Below, in pieces: positions 51,875 to 58,835 of a stretch of 64,000 nucleotides of DNA. The stretch covers positions 3,038,001-3,102,000 of the forward strand of contig NZ_CP096203.1 in NCBI RefSeq assembly GCF_023195755.1, read 5' to 3'. The translations under genes were made by a program, and so were the position numbers. The notes under the pieces were generated by a model, which searched no databases, was not told the origin of the DNA, and worked only from the letters and a program-made list of their open reading frames with translations. The first letter of the stretch is position 1. Every line of letters starts with the position of its first letter. Source of the stretch: Chryseobacterium nepalense. GTDB taxonomy: Bacteria; Bacteroidota; Bacteroidia; Flavobacteriales; Weeksellaceae.

Positions 51875-52624
51875 ATGAACCCATTATACAATTATTTATT
51901 AAAACTGGCAGACGACAGCTTCATCATGGGACAACGTTTGTCCGAATGGTGTGGAGAAGGTCCTTATCTGGAGGAAGATATCGCATTAACTAATATCGCA
52001 TTAGATGAACTTGGACAGGCCAACAACTTTTACGTATACGCTTCAAGAGTTATAGACAACGGAAAAAGTGAAGATGATCTTGCCTTTTTAAGATACGAAC
52101 ATGAATACGTAAATGCCCATTGGACAGAGCTTCCCAACGAAGATTATGCACAGACGATTTTAAAAGTATACGTTTTTGCAGTCTATCAGAAATTAATGTA
52201 CGAAGCATTGTCAAATTCTGCAAATGAAGAACTTTCTGCTATTGCCCAGAAGTCTTTGAAAGAAGTAAGATATCACTATACTCATGCTGCTTCCTGGATG
52301 AAGATTTTCGCTCAGGGAACTGAAGAAAGTAGAACCCGGCTGGTAAAGGCCGTTGAGAATATCTGGGAATATACAAAAGGTTTATTTGCAAAAACAGAAG
52401 GTGAAGATGATTTGATAGCTTTAAATATTGCTCCAAATACAGATGTTCTTTACGAAGAATTTTTAGCGATCACCCAAAAAGATTTTGCAGATTTCGGGAT
52501 GGAATATCCAACAAATCCTTTTATGCAGCCAAAATCAAGAACAGGTTATCACACGGAATATTTTGGATATATTCTTTGTGAATTACAATATATGCAGAGA
52601 GCGTATCCTGGTTGTACTTGGTAA
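51875..52624 (+). CDS. paaC: Phenylacetyl-CoA epoxidase structural subunit PaaC
   Basis: A 249-residue ferritin-like subunit with D-E-L-G-Q-A-N-N-F-Y and E-V-R-Y-H-Y-T-H-A-A-S-W-M of PaaC. It pairs with PaaA as a non-catalytic partner in the oxygenase core. Confidence 0.95.
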   Translation: MNPLYNYLLKLADDSFIMGQRLSEWCGEGPYLEEDIALTNIALDELGQANNFYVYASRVIDNGKSEDDLAFLRYEHEYVNAHWTELPNEDYAQTILKVYVFAVYQKLMYEALSNSANEELSAIAQKSLKEVRYHYTHAASWMKIFAQGTEESRTRLVKAVENIWEYTKGLFAKTEGEDDLIALNIAPNTDVLYEEFLAITQKDFADFGMEYPTNPFMQPKSRTGYHTEYFGYILCELQYMQRAYPGCTW

Positions 52625-52639
52625 AAAAATCAATGAGTT

Positions 52640-52717
52640 AATTTGAAAATGTGCTAATTTGAAAATTGAGGAGTGCCATAAATTTTCAAATTACCCAAAT
52701 TTTCAAATTTTCAAATT
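52640..52717. repeat. 8-bp-unit hairpin array (AATTTGAA family), paaC-paaD gap
   Basis: Forward units AATTTGAA, AATGTGCT, AATTTGAA, AATTGAGG; inverted units at 52702-52709 and 52710-52717 (TTCAAATT). It fills the gap from just after the paaC stop up to 4 bases before the paaD start. Confidence 0.7.
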
Positions 52718-52721
52718 AATT

Positions 52722-53186
52722 ATGAAAAATCCTTTAGACATATTAGAACTCGTTCCTGATCCGGAAATTCCGGTAATCAATATTGTGGAATTGGGCATTG
52801 TAAGAGAAGCAAAAGTTACCGGCGAGAATTCTTGTGAAGTAACGATTACGCCTACTTATTCAGCCTGTCCCGCTATGTTTACCATTGAGGAAGATATCAT
52901 CAAGATCATGAAACAAAACGGGTGGGAGGCAAAAGTAGTGACCAAGATGTTTCCGATTTGGACAACGGACTGGCTTACTGATGAAGCAAGAGAAAAACTT
53001 CGCGTTTATGGAATCACGCCTCCCGAAAAAGGAGCCGACGAACACCATATCGGAAAACCAAAAAAATGCCCTCGCTGCGGTTCTATGAACTCAAAACAGA
53101 TCAGCAGATTTGGGTCTACTTTGTGTAAGGCTTCTTATCAATGCTTAGACTGTTTAGAGCCTTTTGATTATTTTAAATGCCATTAA
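52722..53186 (+). CDS. paaD: PaaD, epoxidase maturation protein
   Basis: A 154-residue protein: an N-terminal MIP18/DUF59 domain (E-L-V-P-D-P-E-I-P-V-I-N-I-V-E-L-G-I-V) and a C-terminal zinc-ribbon-like part with C-P-R-C and C-x5-C-x2-C patterns. The ATG at 52722 is chosen; an upstream in-frame ATG at 52659 would start inside the repeat array. PaaD is thought to insert iron-sulfur clusters into PaaE. Confidence 0.92.
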   Translation: MKNPLDILELVPDPEIPVINIVELGIVREAKVTGENSCEVTITPTYSACPAMFTIEEDIIKIMKQNGWEAKVVTKMFPIWTTDWLTDEAREKLRVYGITPPEKGADEHHIGKPKKCPRCGSMNSKQISRFGSTLCKASYQCLDCLEPFDYFKCH

Positions 53187-53188
53187 TC

Positions 53189-53272
53189 AATTTGAAAATG
53201 TGTAAATTTGAGAATGAGTTAATTAATAGAAATTGCTTAAAAAATATCTTCAAATTATATAATTTTCAAATT
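53189..53272. repeat. 8-bp-unit hairpin array (AATTTGAA family), paaD-paaG gap
   Basis: Forward units AATTTGAA, AATGTGTA, AATTTGAG, AATGAGTT, then the inverted units TTCAAATT, ATATAATT, TTCAAATT before the paaG start. Confidence 0.65.
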
Positions 53273-53286
53273 AAAAAATTAATACT

Positions 53287-54087
53287 ATGTACACACAACT
53301 CGATATTGAGAGCCACTTCGAAGGAAAGCTTAAAATTGCTTACCTGAATCAACCTGACACCATGAATGCGCTTACAAAGCCATCATTATCAGATCTGAAA
53401 GATTTTGTAAAAGAATGCAGTGAAGATCCTCAGGTACGATGTGTTGCTATTTCAGGAAGAGGAAGAGCTTTTTGTTCCGGTCAGAATTTGGATGATGCTT
53501 TTGTTCAGGGAAATGAGCATCATGATAATGATATTATCAGAAAAATTGTGGAAGATTACTACAATCCTCTGGTTATGGAAATTACGCGCTGCAGAAAGCC
53601 TGTAGTGGCTTTGGTTAATGGTCCCGCAGTAGGAGCAGGAGCGATGTTGGCGTTAATTTCTGATTTCGTTTTAGCGGTTGATAAATCGTACTTTGCACAG
53701 GCATTTTCTAATATCGGCCTTATACCGGATACGGGAGGAACTTATTTCTTACCAAAATTAATGGGTAGACAGCTTGCAAATTATTTAGCATTTACAGGAA
53801 AAAAATTATCGGCTGAAGAAGCAAAATCATACGGATTGGTGGCTGAAGTTTTTAATGAAGAAGAATTTCTATCAAGATCCATGGAAATTCTTGAGAAAAT
53901 GGCAAATATGCCGACGGCAGCCATTAAACTTACCAAAAAAGCTTTCGCCAATTCTTACAACAATACACTGAAAGAACAGCTGGAACTGGAAGCAGATCTA
54001 CAGCAGGAAGCAGCAGGTACAGAAGATTTCGTGGAGGGAGTAAGTGCCTTTTTACAAAAAAGAAAACCCGATTATAAAGGAAAATAA
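53287..54087 (+). CDS. paaG: Ring 1,2-epoxyphenylacetyl-CoA isomerase PaaG
   Basis: A 266-residue crotonase. The oxyanion loops read G-R-G-R-A-F-C-S-G-Q-N-L and V-N-G-P-A-V-G-A-G-A; the active-site segment G-L-I-P-D-T-G-G-T has Asp where hydratases have Glu, as in PaaG. It turns the epoxide to the oxepin-CoA and probably also isomerises later double bonds. No second crotonase (paaF) is found in the operon. Confidence 0.9.
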   Translation: MYTQLDIESHFEGKLKIAYLNQPDTMNALTKPSLSDLKDFVKECSEDPQVRCVAISGRGRAFCSGQNLDDAFVQGNEHHDNDIIRKIVEDYYNPLVMEITRCRKPVVALVNGPAVGAGAMLALISDFVLAVDKSYFAQAFSNIGLIPDTGGTYFLPKLMGRQLANYLAFTGKKLSAEEAKSYGLVAEVFNEEEFLSRSMEILEKMANMPTAAIKLTKKAFANSYNNTLKEQLELEADLQQEAAGTEDFVEGVSAFLQKRKPDYKGK

Positions 54088-54092
54088 GAATT

Positions 54093-54178
54093 AATATAAC
54101 AATGTAGTAATCTAGCAATGTAACAATGACCAAAATTTTTTACATTGGTAAACTGCTACATTGTTAGATTGTTACATT
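54093..54178. repeat. 8-bp-unit hairpin array (AATNTRAC family), paaG-paaH gap
   Basis: Forward units AATATAAC, AATGTAGT, AATCTAGC, AATGTAAC, AATGACCA; inverted units TTTACATT, GGTAAACT, GCTACATT, GTTAGATT, GTTACATT, in strict period 8, ending 6 bases before the paaH start. Confidence 0.75.
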
Positions 54179-54184
54179 ATAAAC

Positions 54185-55318
54185 ATGAAAAATGTAGGAA
54201 TTATCGGTGCCGGAACAATGGGAATCGGCATTGCACAAGTAGCCGCAACGAACGGATGCAAAGTCTGGATTTATGACGCGAATGCAAAACAAGTAGAAAC
54301 GGCAACCGTAGGTTTGGAAAAAACATTGACTAAACTGGTCGACAAAGAAAAAATTTCAGCAGAAAAAATGACTGAAATTTTAAACAATATTTCCATCGCT
54401 ACTGAACTGAAAGACTTCAAAGATTGCGAATTAATCATTGAAGCCATCATCGAAAACAAAGAAATCAAAACCAAAGTTTTCACAGAATTGGAGAAACACG
54501 TTTCAGAAAGCTGTGTTATTGGTTCCAATACTTCATCCATTTCCATCACCTCTCTCGGTGCGGAATTACAGAAACCGGAGCGTTTCATTGGCATTCATTT
54601 CTTCAACCCGGCTCCGTTGATGCCTTTGGTTGAGGTCATCCCATCTTTATTAACAGAAAAATCTTTAGCGGGAAAAATCTATAATCTTATGAAAGATTGG
54701 GGAAAGACACCGGTTATTGCTAAAGATATTCCAGGATTTATCGTAAACAGAATTGCCCGTCCTTATTATGGAGAAGCATTAAGAATTGTGGAAGAGAACA
54801 TCGCAACGGTAGAACAGGTAGATGAAGCCATGAAAACATTAGGAAATTTCAGAATGGGACCTTTTGAATTAATGGACCTTATTGGTGTTGACGTCAATTT
54901 CTCCGTAACCAAAACCGTGTACAACGAATATTTTTACGATCCGAAATACAAACCGTCTCTCCTTCAGCAAAGAATGTCTGAAGCCAAACTTCATGGCAGA
55001 AAAACAGGGAAAGGCTTCTATGATTATTCTGAAGGTGCACAAAATCCTGTTCCTCAAAAGGATGAAGTATTGTACGATGATATTTTTCACAGAATTCTTT
55101 CCATGCTTATCAATGAAGCTGTTGAAGCAAAAAGATTGGGAATTGCCAGTGATGAAGATATTGAATTAGCCATGCAGAAAGGTGTAAATTATCCAAAAGG
55201 TCTTTTACAATGGGGAAAAGAAATAGGATACGATCTGGTAACTGAGGTCCTTGAAAATCTTTATGATGAGTATCAGGAAGACAGATACAGACAAAGTCCA
55301 TTGTTGCGTAGAATGTAA
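54185..55318 (+). CDS. paaH: 3-hydroxyadipyl-CoA dehydrogenase PaaH
   Basis: A 377-residue 3-hydroxyacyl-CoA dehydrogenase; ATG at 54185 starts the NAD-binding G-I-I-G-A-G-T-M-G-I-G-I-A-Q. The catalytic H in G-I-H-F-F-N-P-A-P and N further on are present. It oxidises 3-hydroxyadipyl-CoA. Clearly shorter than the roughly 475-residue E. coli PaaH: only one full set of C-terminal domains is present. Confidence 0.9.
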   Translation: MKNVGIIGAGTMGIGIAQVAATNGCKVWIYDANAKQVETATVGLEKTLTKLVDKEKISAEKMTEILNNISIATELKDFKDCELIIEAIIENKEIKTKVFTELEKHVSESCVIGSNTSSISITSLGAELQKPERFIGIHFFNPAPLMPLVEVIPSLLTEKSLAGKIYNLMKDWGKTPVIAKDIPGFIVNRIARPYYGEALRIVEENIATVEQVDEAMKTLGNFRMGPFELMDLIGVDVNFSVTKTVYNEYFYDPKYKPSLLQQRMSEAKLHGRKTGKGFYDYSEGAQNPVPQKDEVLYDDIFHRILSMLINEAVEAKRLGIASDEDIELAMQKGVNYPKGLLQWGKEIGYDLVTEVLENLYDEYQEDRYRQSPLLRRM

Positions 55319-55359
55319 CCTGTTTATTTATAGATTGTTGCTGTAAAAAATAATAAATT

Positions 55360-55581
55360 ATGATTAAAAAGAAATTGATCTCATCTTTTATAGTTGCATT
55401 TTTTTCAACGATTTTTATAGGAGGTATATTTTATTTAACTGATACTCGTTTTAAACCGATTGACGGTGATAAAATGTTTAGTTGGGGATTCGTAATCATT
55501 TATTTTTTAGCAATGTTCATAACTAATTTCTTTATGGATAAACTGATAATTTTTTTTAAAAGACTAATCCAAAAGATTTGA
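55360..55581 (+). CDS. Small two-helix membrane protein inside the paa operon
   Basis: A 73-residue protein with two membrane helices (about residues 8-28 and 41-67), starting 41 bp after paaH. I do not recognise it. It is not a known Paa protein. No repeat array separates it from its neighbours. Confidence 0.55.
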   Translation: MIKKKLISSFIVAFFSTIFIGGIFYLTDTRFKPIDGDKMFSWGFVIIYFLAMFITNFFMDKLIIFFKRLIQKI

Positions 55582-55596
55582 TAAAATAAATGTTTA

Positions 55597-55911
55597 ATGG
55601 ATATAAATGCATTCAGAGCCGAACTGGAAACAAGATTGAGCATTGAAAAACAATATATTGTTCAAAAGCTTTCTTCGATAAATGATTATCAGGAAAAACT
55701 TGAATCATTGGGGAAATTCAATGAAAAATATCGTGAAATAATTAAAAGGTTATCCAATGAATTTGGAATTGATTTAAATGAGCCTTTTCAAACAGAAAAT
55801 CCATCAAAATCGGAAAGTCTTACTTATGAACAGATCATTTTAGGTAGAACTATGAGTATTTATGACAAATTGGTTGATGAATTATATGACGAAATAACAA
55901 GTACAAATTAA
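55597..55911 (+). CDS. Small helical protein inside the paa operon
   Basis: A 104-residue, charged, fully helical soluble protein with coiled-coil character (E-K-Q-Y-I-V-Q-K-L-S-S-I-N-D-Y-Q-E-K-L-E). Family unknown. It starts 15 bp after the small membrane protein and ends 2 bp before paaI, so the three are probably co-translated; the two small proteins may form a pair. Confidence 0.55.
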   Translation: MDINAFRAELETRLSIEKQYIVQKLSSINDYQEKLESLGKFNEKYREIIKRLSNEFGIDLNEPFQTENPSKSESLTYEQIILGRTMSIYDKLVDELYDEITSTN

Positions 55912-55913
55912 AG

Positions 55914-56327
55914 ATGAATCCGAGACAGGTTGCAGAATATATGTTCGATCAGGATTTTTTTTCCCAATGGATGAATATCAAACTGATTGATGTTAAAGAA
56001 AATTATTGTTTAATAGAAATGCCCATTAAAAAAGAAATGATTAACGGGCTGAAAACCGTTCACGGGGGTGTTACGTTTGCTTTTGCAGATTCGGCACTGG
56101 CGTTTTCATCCAACAACTCCGGAGATGCTGCCGTAGCCCTGAACTGTATCATCAATTTTACCAAAGCAGGAAAAGAAGGCGATGTTTTCAGAGCAGAAAG
56201 CATTTTGGTAAATGACACCAGAAAAACTGCTGTTTACGATATAAAAATTACAAATCAAAATAAAGAATTGATTGCAAAATTTGTCGGAACAGTATATAAA
56301 ATTGGAAAGAAAGTAACGGAGCTGTAA
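55914..56327 (+). CDS. paaI: Hydroxyphenylacetyl-CoA thioesterase PaaI
   Basis: A 137-residue hotdog thioesterase with N-G-L-K-T-V-H-G-G-V-T-F-A-F-A-D-S-A-L-A-F-S, matching the PaaI active site (N, H-G and D). It hydrolyses dead-end aromatic CoA thioesters formed in the pathway. Confidence 0.92.
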   Translation: MNPRQVAEYMFDQDFFSQWMNIKLIDVKENYCLIEMPIKKEMINGLKTVHGGVTFAFADSALAFSSNNSGDAAVALNCIINFTKAGKEGDVFRAESILVNDTRKTAVYDIKITNQNKELIAKFVGTVYKIGKKVTEL

Positions 56328-56330
56328 CTC

Positions 56331-56370
56331 AATGTAACAATTTATCAGTATAACAATTTAACAATGATGA
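56331..56370. repeat. Half array of 8-bp units (AATNTRAC family)
   Basis: Units AATGTAAC, AATTTATC, AGTATAAC, AATTTAAC, AATGATGA run forward after paaI, but no inverted half follows before the four-helix-bundle gene. It may be a broken element or the left part of one interrupted by that gene. Confidence 0.6.
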
Positions 56371-56390
56371 AATAAAATTAATGAACACAA

Positions 56391-56741
56391 ATGATAAATT
56401 TCGAGAACAATCCATTAATTGAGAAAACAGTTCAATTTTCTTTAGATATTATTGAATTTTGTGAACTGTTAGATGAAAAAAGAAAATTTGTTATTGCTAA
56501 ACAATTGTTACGCTCTGGGACAAGCATAGGAGCCAACTCATTTGAAGCACAAAACCCACATAGCAAGAGTGATTTTATCAATAAAATGAAAATCGCAGCA
56601 AAAGAATTAGAAGAAACAAAATATTGGCTCTATCTCTGTAAGCATTCAAAAACTTATCCTTTTAATGAAAAGTTAGAACTTCAGGTTGCCGAGATTGGGA
56701 AAATTATATATAAAATATTAAGTACAAGTTTAAAAAATTAA
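56391..56741 (+). CDS. Four-helix-bundle protein (23S rRNA intervening-sequence type)
   Basis: A 116-residue protein matching the TIGR02436/IVS-type four-helix bundle: I-A-K-Q-L-L-R-S-G-T-S-I-G-A-N-S-F-E-A and K-E-L-E-E-T-K-Y-W-L. Family members are found in 23S rRNA intervening sequences, beside mobile elements and as Avd in diversity-generating retroelements. It is not a Paa protein; it is flanked by hairpin arrays on both sides inside the operon, suggesting insertion together with them. Confidence 0.85.
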   Translation: MINFENNPLIEKTVQFSLDIIEFCELLDEKRKFVIAKQLLRSGTSIGANSFEAQNPHSKSDFINKMKIAAKELEETKYWLYLCKHSKTYPFNEKLELQVAEIGKIIYKILSTSLKN

Positions 56742-56810
56742 TCTAGCAATGTACCAGTTTATCAATATATCAATAATTGTTACACTGTTACATTACTAGA
56801 TTGTTACATT
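56740..56810. repeat. 8-bp-unit hairpin array (AATNTRAC family), before paaJ
   Basis: Forward units AATCTAGC, AATGTACC, AGTTTATC, AATATATC, a 7-base centre, then GTTACACT, GTTACATT, ACTAGATT, GTTACATT. The first unit overlaps the TAA stop of the four-helix-bundle gene. Confidence 0.75.
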
Positions 56811-56819
56811 AAAAACATT

Positions 56820-58025
56820 ATGAACAACGTATACATCATAGATTACATCAGAACACCCATTTCAAAATTAAGCGGTGGTCTTTCAGAAGTTAGAGCCGAT
56901 GATTTGGCTGCCATTGTTATTAAAGAAATTATAGCAAGAAATCCTGAAGTTCCGGTTGAAGAAATTGAAGATGTTATTTTCGGATGTGCCAATCAGGCAG
57001 GTGAAGACAACAGAAATGTAGCCAGAATGGGTCTTTTATTGGCAGGGCTTCCGTATAAAATCGGCGGGGAAACCGTAAACAGATTATGTGCTTCGGGAAT
57101 GTCTGCGGTGGCCAATGCATTTCGTTCTATTGCAGCTGGAGAAGGTGAAATTTATATTGCCGGCGGAGTGGAGCATATGACACGTTCGCCTTACGTAATG
57201 TCAAAACCCAGCACAGCTTTCGGAAGAGACAGCCAGATGTTTGATACCACTTTCGGATGGAGATTCATCAACCCGAAAATGAAAGAAATGTACGGGGTAG
57301 ACGGAATGGGCGAAACCGCAGAAAACTTAGCGGATATGCACAATATCAGCCGTGAAGATCAGGATAAATTTGCCCTTTGGTCACAGCAAAAAGCAACGAA
57401 AGCCCAGGAAAGCGGAAGGCTTGCTGAAGAAATCATAAAAGTTGAAATTCCTCAGAAAAAAGGCGAACCGAAGATCTTTGATAAAGACGAATTCATTAAA
57501 CCGGCTTCTTCAATGGAAGGTTTAGGGAAGCTTCGTCCTGCTTTCAGAAAAGAAGGAACGGTAACGGCTGGAAATGCTTCCGGCATGAATGACGGTGCAG
57601 CTGCATTGATCTTAGCCAGTGAAGAAGCAGTACAAAAATACGGACTTCATCCTATTGCAAAAATTTTAGGTTCAGCTGTTGCTGGTGTGGAACCAAGAAT
57701 CATGGGAATCGGTCCTGTAGAAGCTACTCAGAAAGTATTAAAAAGAGTCAGTCTATCGTTAGACGATATGGATATTATCGAACTAAATGAAGCATTCGCA
57801 GCGCAGGCTTTGGCAGTAACCAGAACGTTAGGCCTAAAAGATGACGATTCAAGAGTGAATCCAAACGGAGGAGCGATTGCTATTGGTCATCCACTTGGTG
57901 TTTCGGGAGCAAGAATTGTTGGTTCTGCCGCAATGGAATTGCAAAAACAAAATAAAAAATATGCCTTGTGTACTCTTTGTATCGGTGTCGGACAAGGGTA
58001 TGCGATGGTGATTGAAAAAGTATAA
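56820..58025 (+). CDS. paaJ: 3-oxoadipyl-CoA thiolase PaaJ
   Basis: A 401-residue thiolase with the acyl-binding Cys in N-R-L-C-A-S-G-M, the C-terminal G-H-P-L-G-V-S-G-A-R and C-I-G-V-G-Q-G. It cleaves 3-oxoadipyl-CoA to succinyl-CoA and acetyl-CoA. Full length. Confidence 0.95.
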   Translation: MNNVYIIDYIRTPISKLSGGLSEVRADDLAAIVIKEIIARNPEVPVEEIEDVIFGCANQAGEDNRNVARMGLLLAGLPYKIGGETVNRLCASGMSAVANAFRSIAAGEGEIYIAGGVEHMTRSPYVMSKPSTAFGRDSQMFDTTFGWRFINPKMKEMYGVDGMGETAENLADMHNISREDQDKFALWSQQKATKAQESGRLAEEIIKVEIPQKKGEPKIFDKDEFIKPASSMEGLGKLRPAFRKEGTVTAGNASGMNDGAAALILASEEAVQKYGLHPIAKILGSAVAGVEPRIMGIGPVEATQKVLKRVSLSLDDMDIIELNEAFAAQALAVTRTLGLKDDDSRVNPNGGAIAIGHPLGVSGARIVGSAAMELQKQNKKYALCTLCIGVGQGYAMVIEKV

Positions 58026-58035
58026 CTTTTTCAAT

Positions 58036-58143
58036 AATGTAACAATATAGAAATGTATCAATGTATCAATTCCATTGTAATGAAGTATAGTAACTTGTCG
58101 AATTATCTATTGGTAAACTGTTAGATTGATACATTGTTAAACT
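58036..58143. repeat. 8-bp-unit hairpin array (AATNTRAC family), paaJ-paaY gap
   Basis: Forward units AATGTAAC, AATATAGA, AATGTATC, AATGTATC, a longer centre of about 45 bases, and inverted units GGTAAACT, GTTAGATT, GATACATT, GTTAAACT. Confidence 0.7.
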
Positions 58144-58163
58144 AAATTTTTAACAAAAAATTT

Positions 58164-58757
58164 ATGAATATCTACTCATACCACGGAATCAAACCAATCA
58201 TTAAATCTTCCGCTTACGTTCATCCGCAGGCGGTAATTATCGGCAATGTGGAAATCGGCGAAGAAGTTTATGTCGGTCCCAACGCGGTGATCCGTGGGGA
58301 CTGGGGTAAAATTATCGTCAAAGACGGCGCTAATGTTCAGGAAAACTGTACGCTTCACGTTTTTCCCGGGATTGAAACCATTTTGGAAGAATCTGCACAT
58401 ATCGGTCATGGCGCCATTATTCATTCCGGGCATATCGGAAAAAACTGCTTAGTCGGAATGAATGCTGTCGTAATGGATAAAGCCGTTATTGGTGACGAAT
58501 GTATTATTGGCGCTTTGGCTTTTGTACCTGCAAATTTTACTTGTGAACCAAGAAAACTGATCGTTGGAAGCCCAGCAAAAATTATCCGTGATGTTTCGGA
58601 TGAAATGATTAAATGGAAAACAGAAGGGACAAGACTATATCAGGAATTGGCGAGAGAAGGAAAAGATGCTATTTTGCCTTGTGAGCCATTTACAGAATAC
58701 GTTCAGCAGATTCCTACGAAAGTTGTTGATTACAGCATTTGGGATGATATTAAATAA
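58164..58757 (+). CDS. paaY: PaaY, hexapeptide-repeat gamma-carbonic-anhydrase-like protein
   Basis: A 197-residue left-handed beta-helix protein with V-Q-E-N-C-T-L-H, I-G-H-G-A-I-I-H-S and G-H-I-G-K zinc-His positions of the gamma-CA group. PaaY is a thioesterase-type partner in phenylacetate metabolism in other bacteria. The length fits. Confidence 0.88.
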   Translation: MNIYSYHGIKPIIKSSAYVHPQAVIIGNVEIGEEVYVGPNAVIRGDWGKIIVKDGANVQENCTLHVFPGIETILEESAHIGHGAIIHSGHIGKNCLVGMNAVVMDKAVIGDECIIGALAFVPANFTCEPRKLIVGSPAKIIRDVSDEMIKWKTEGTRLYQELAREGKDAILPCEPFTEYVQQIPTKVVDYSIWDDIK

Positions 58758-58828
58758 TATAACAATATACCAGTGTAAGAAATGTAACAATTAATTGGTA
58801 AACTGTTATATTATTACATTGTTAAATT
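58756..58828. repeat. 8-bp-unit hairpin array (AATNTRAC family), paaY-paaZ gap
   Basis: Forward units AATATAAC (overlapping the paaY stop), AATATACC, AGTGTAAG, AATGTAAC; inverted units GGTAAACT, GTTATATT, ATTACATT, GTTAAATT. Confidence 0.7.
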
Positions 58829-58835
58829 AAATTTT

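Noticed and set aside
52659-52721. Upstream in-frame start for paaD
   Set aside because: The extra 21 residues would be encoded by the 8-bp repeat array and are absent from the family.
50302-58828. Possible terminators between paa genes
   Set aside because: The hairpins are A/T-rich, long and imperfect with no GC stem and T run, and they lie inside a pathway operon where termination would block the distal genes.
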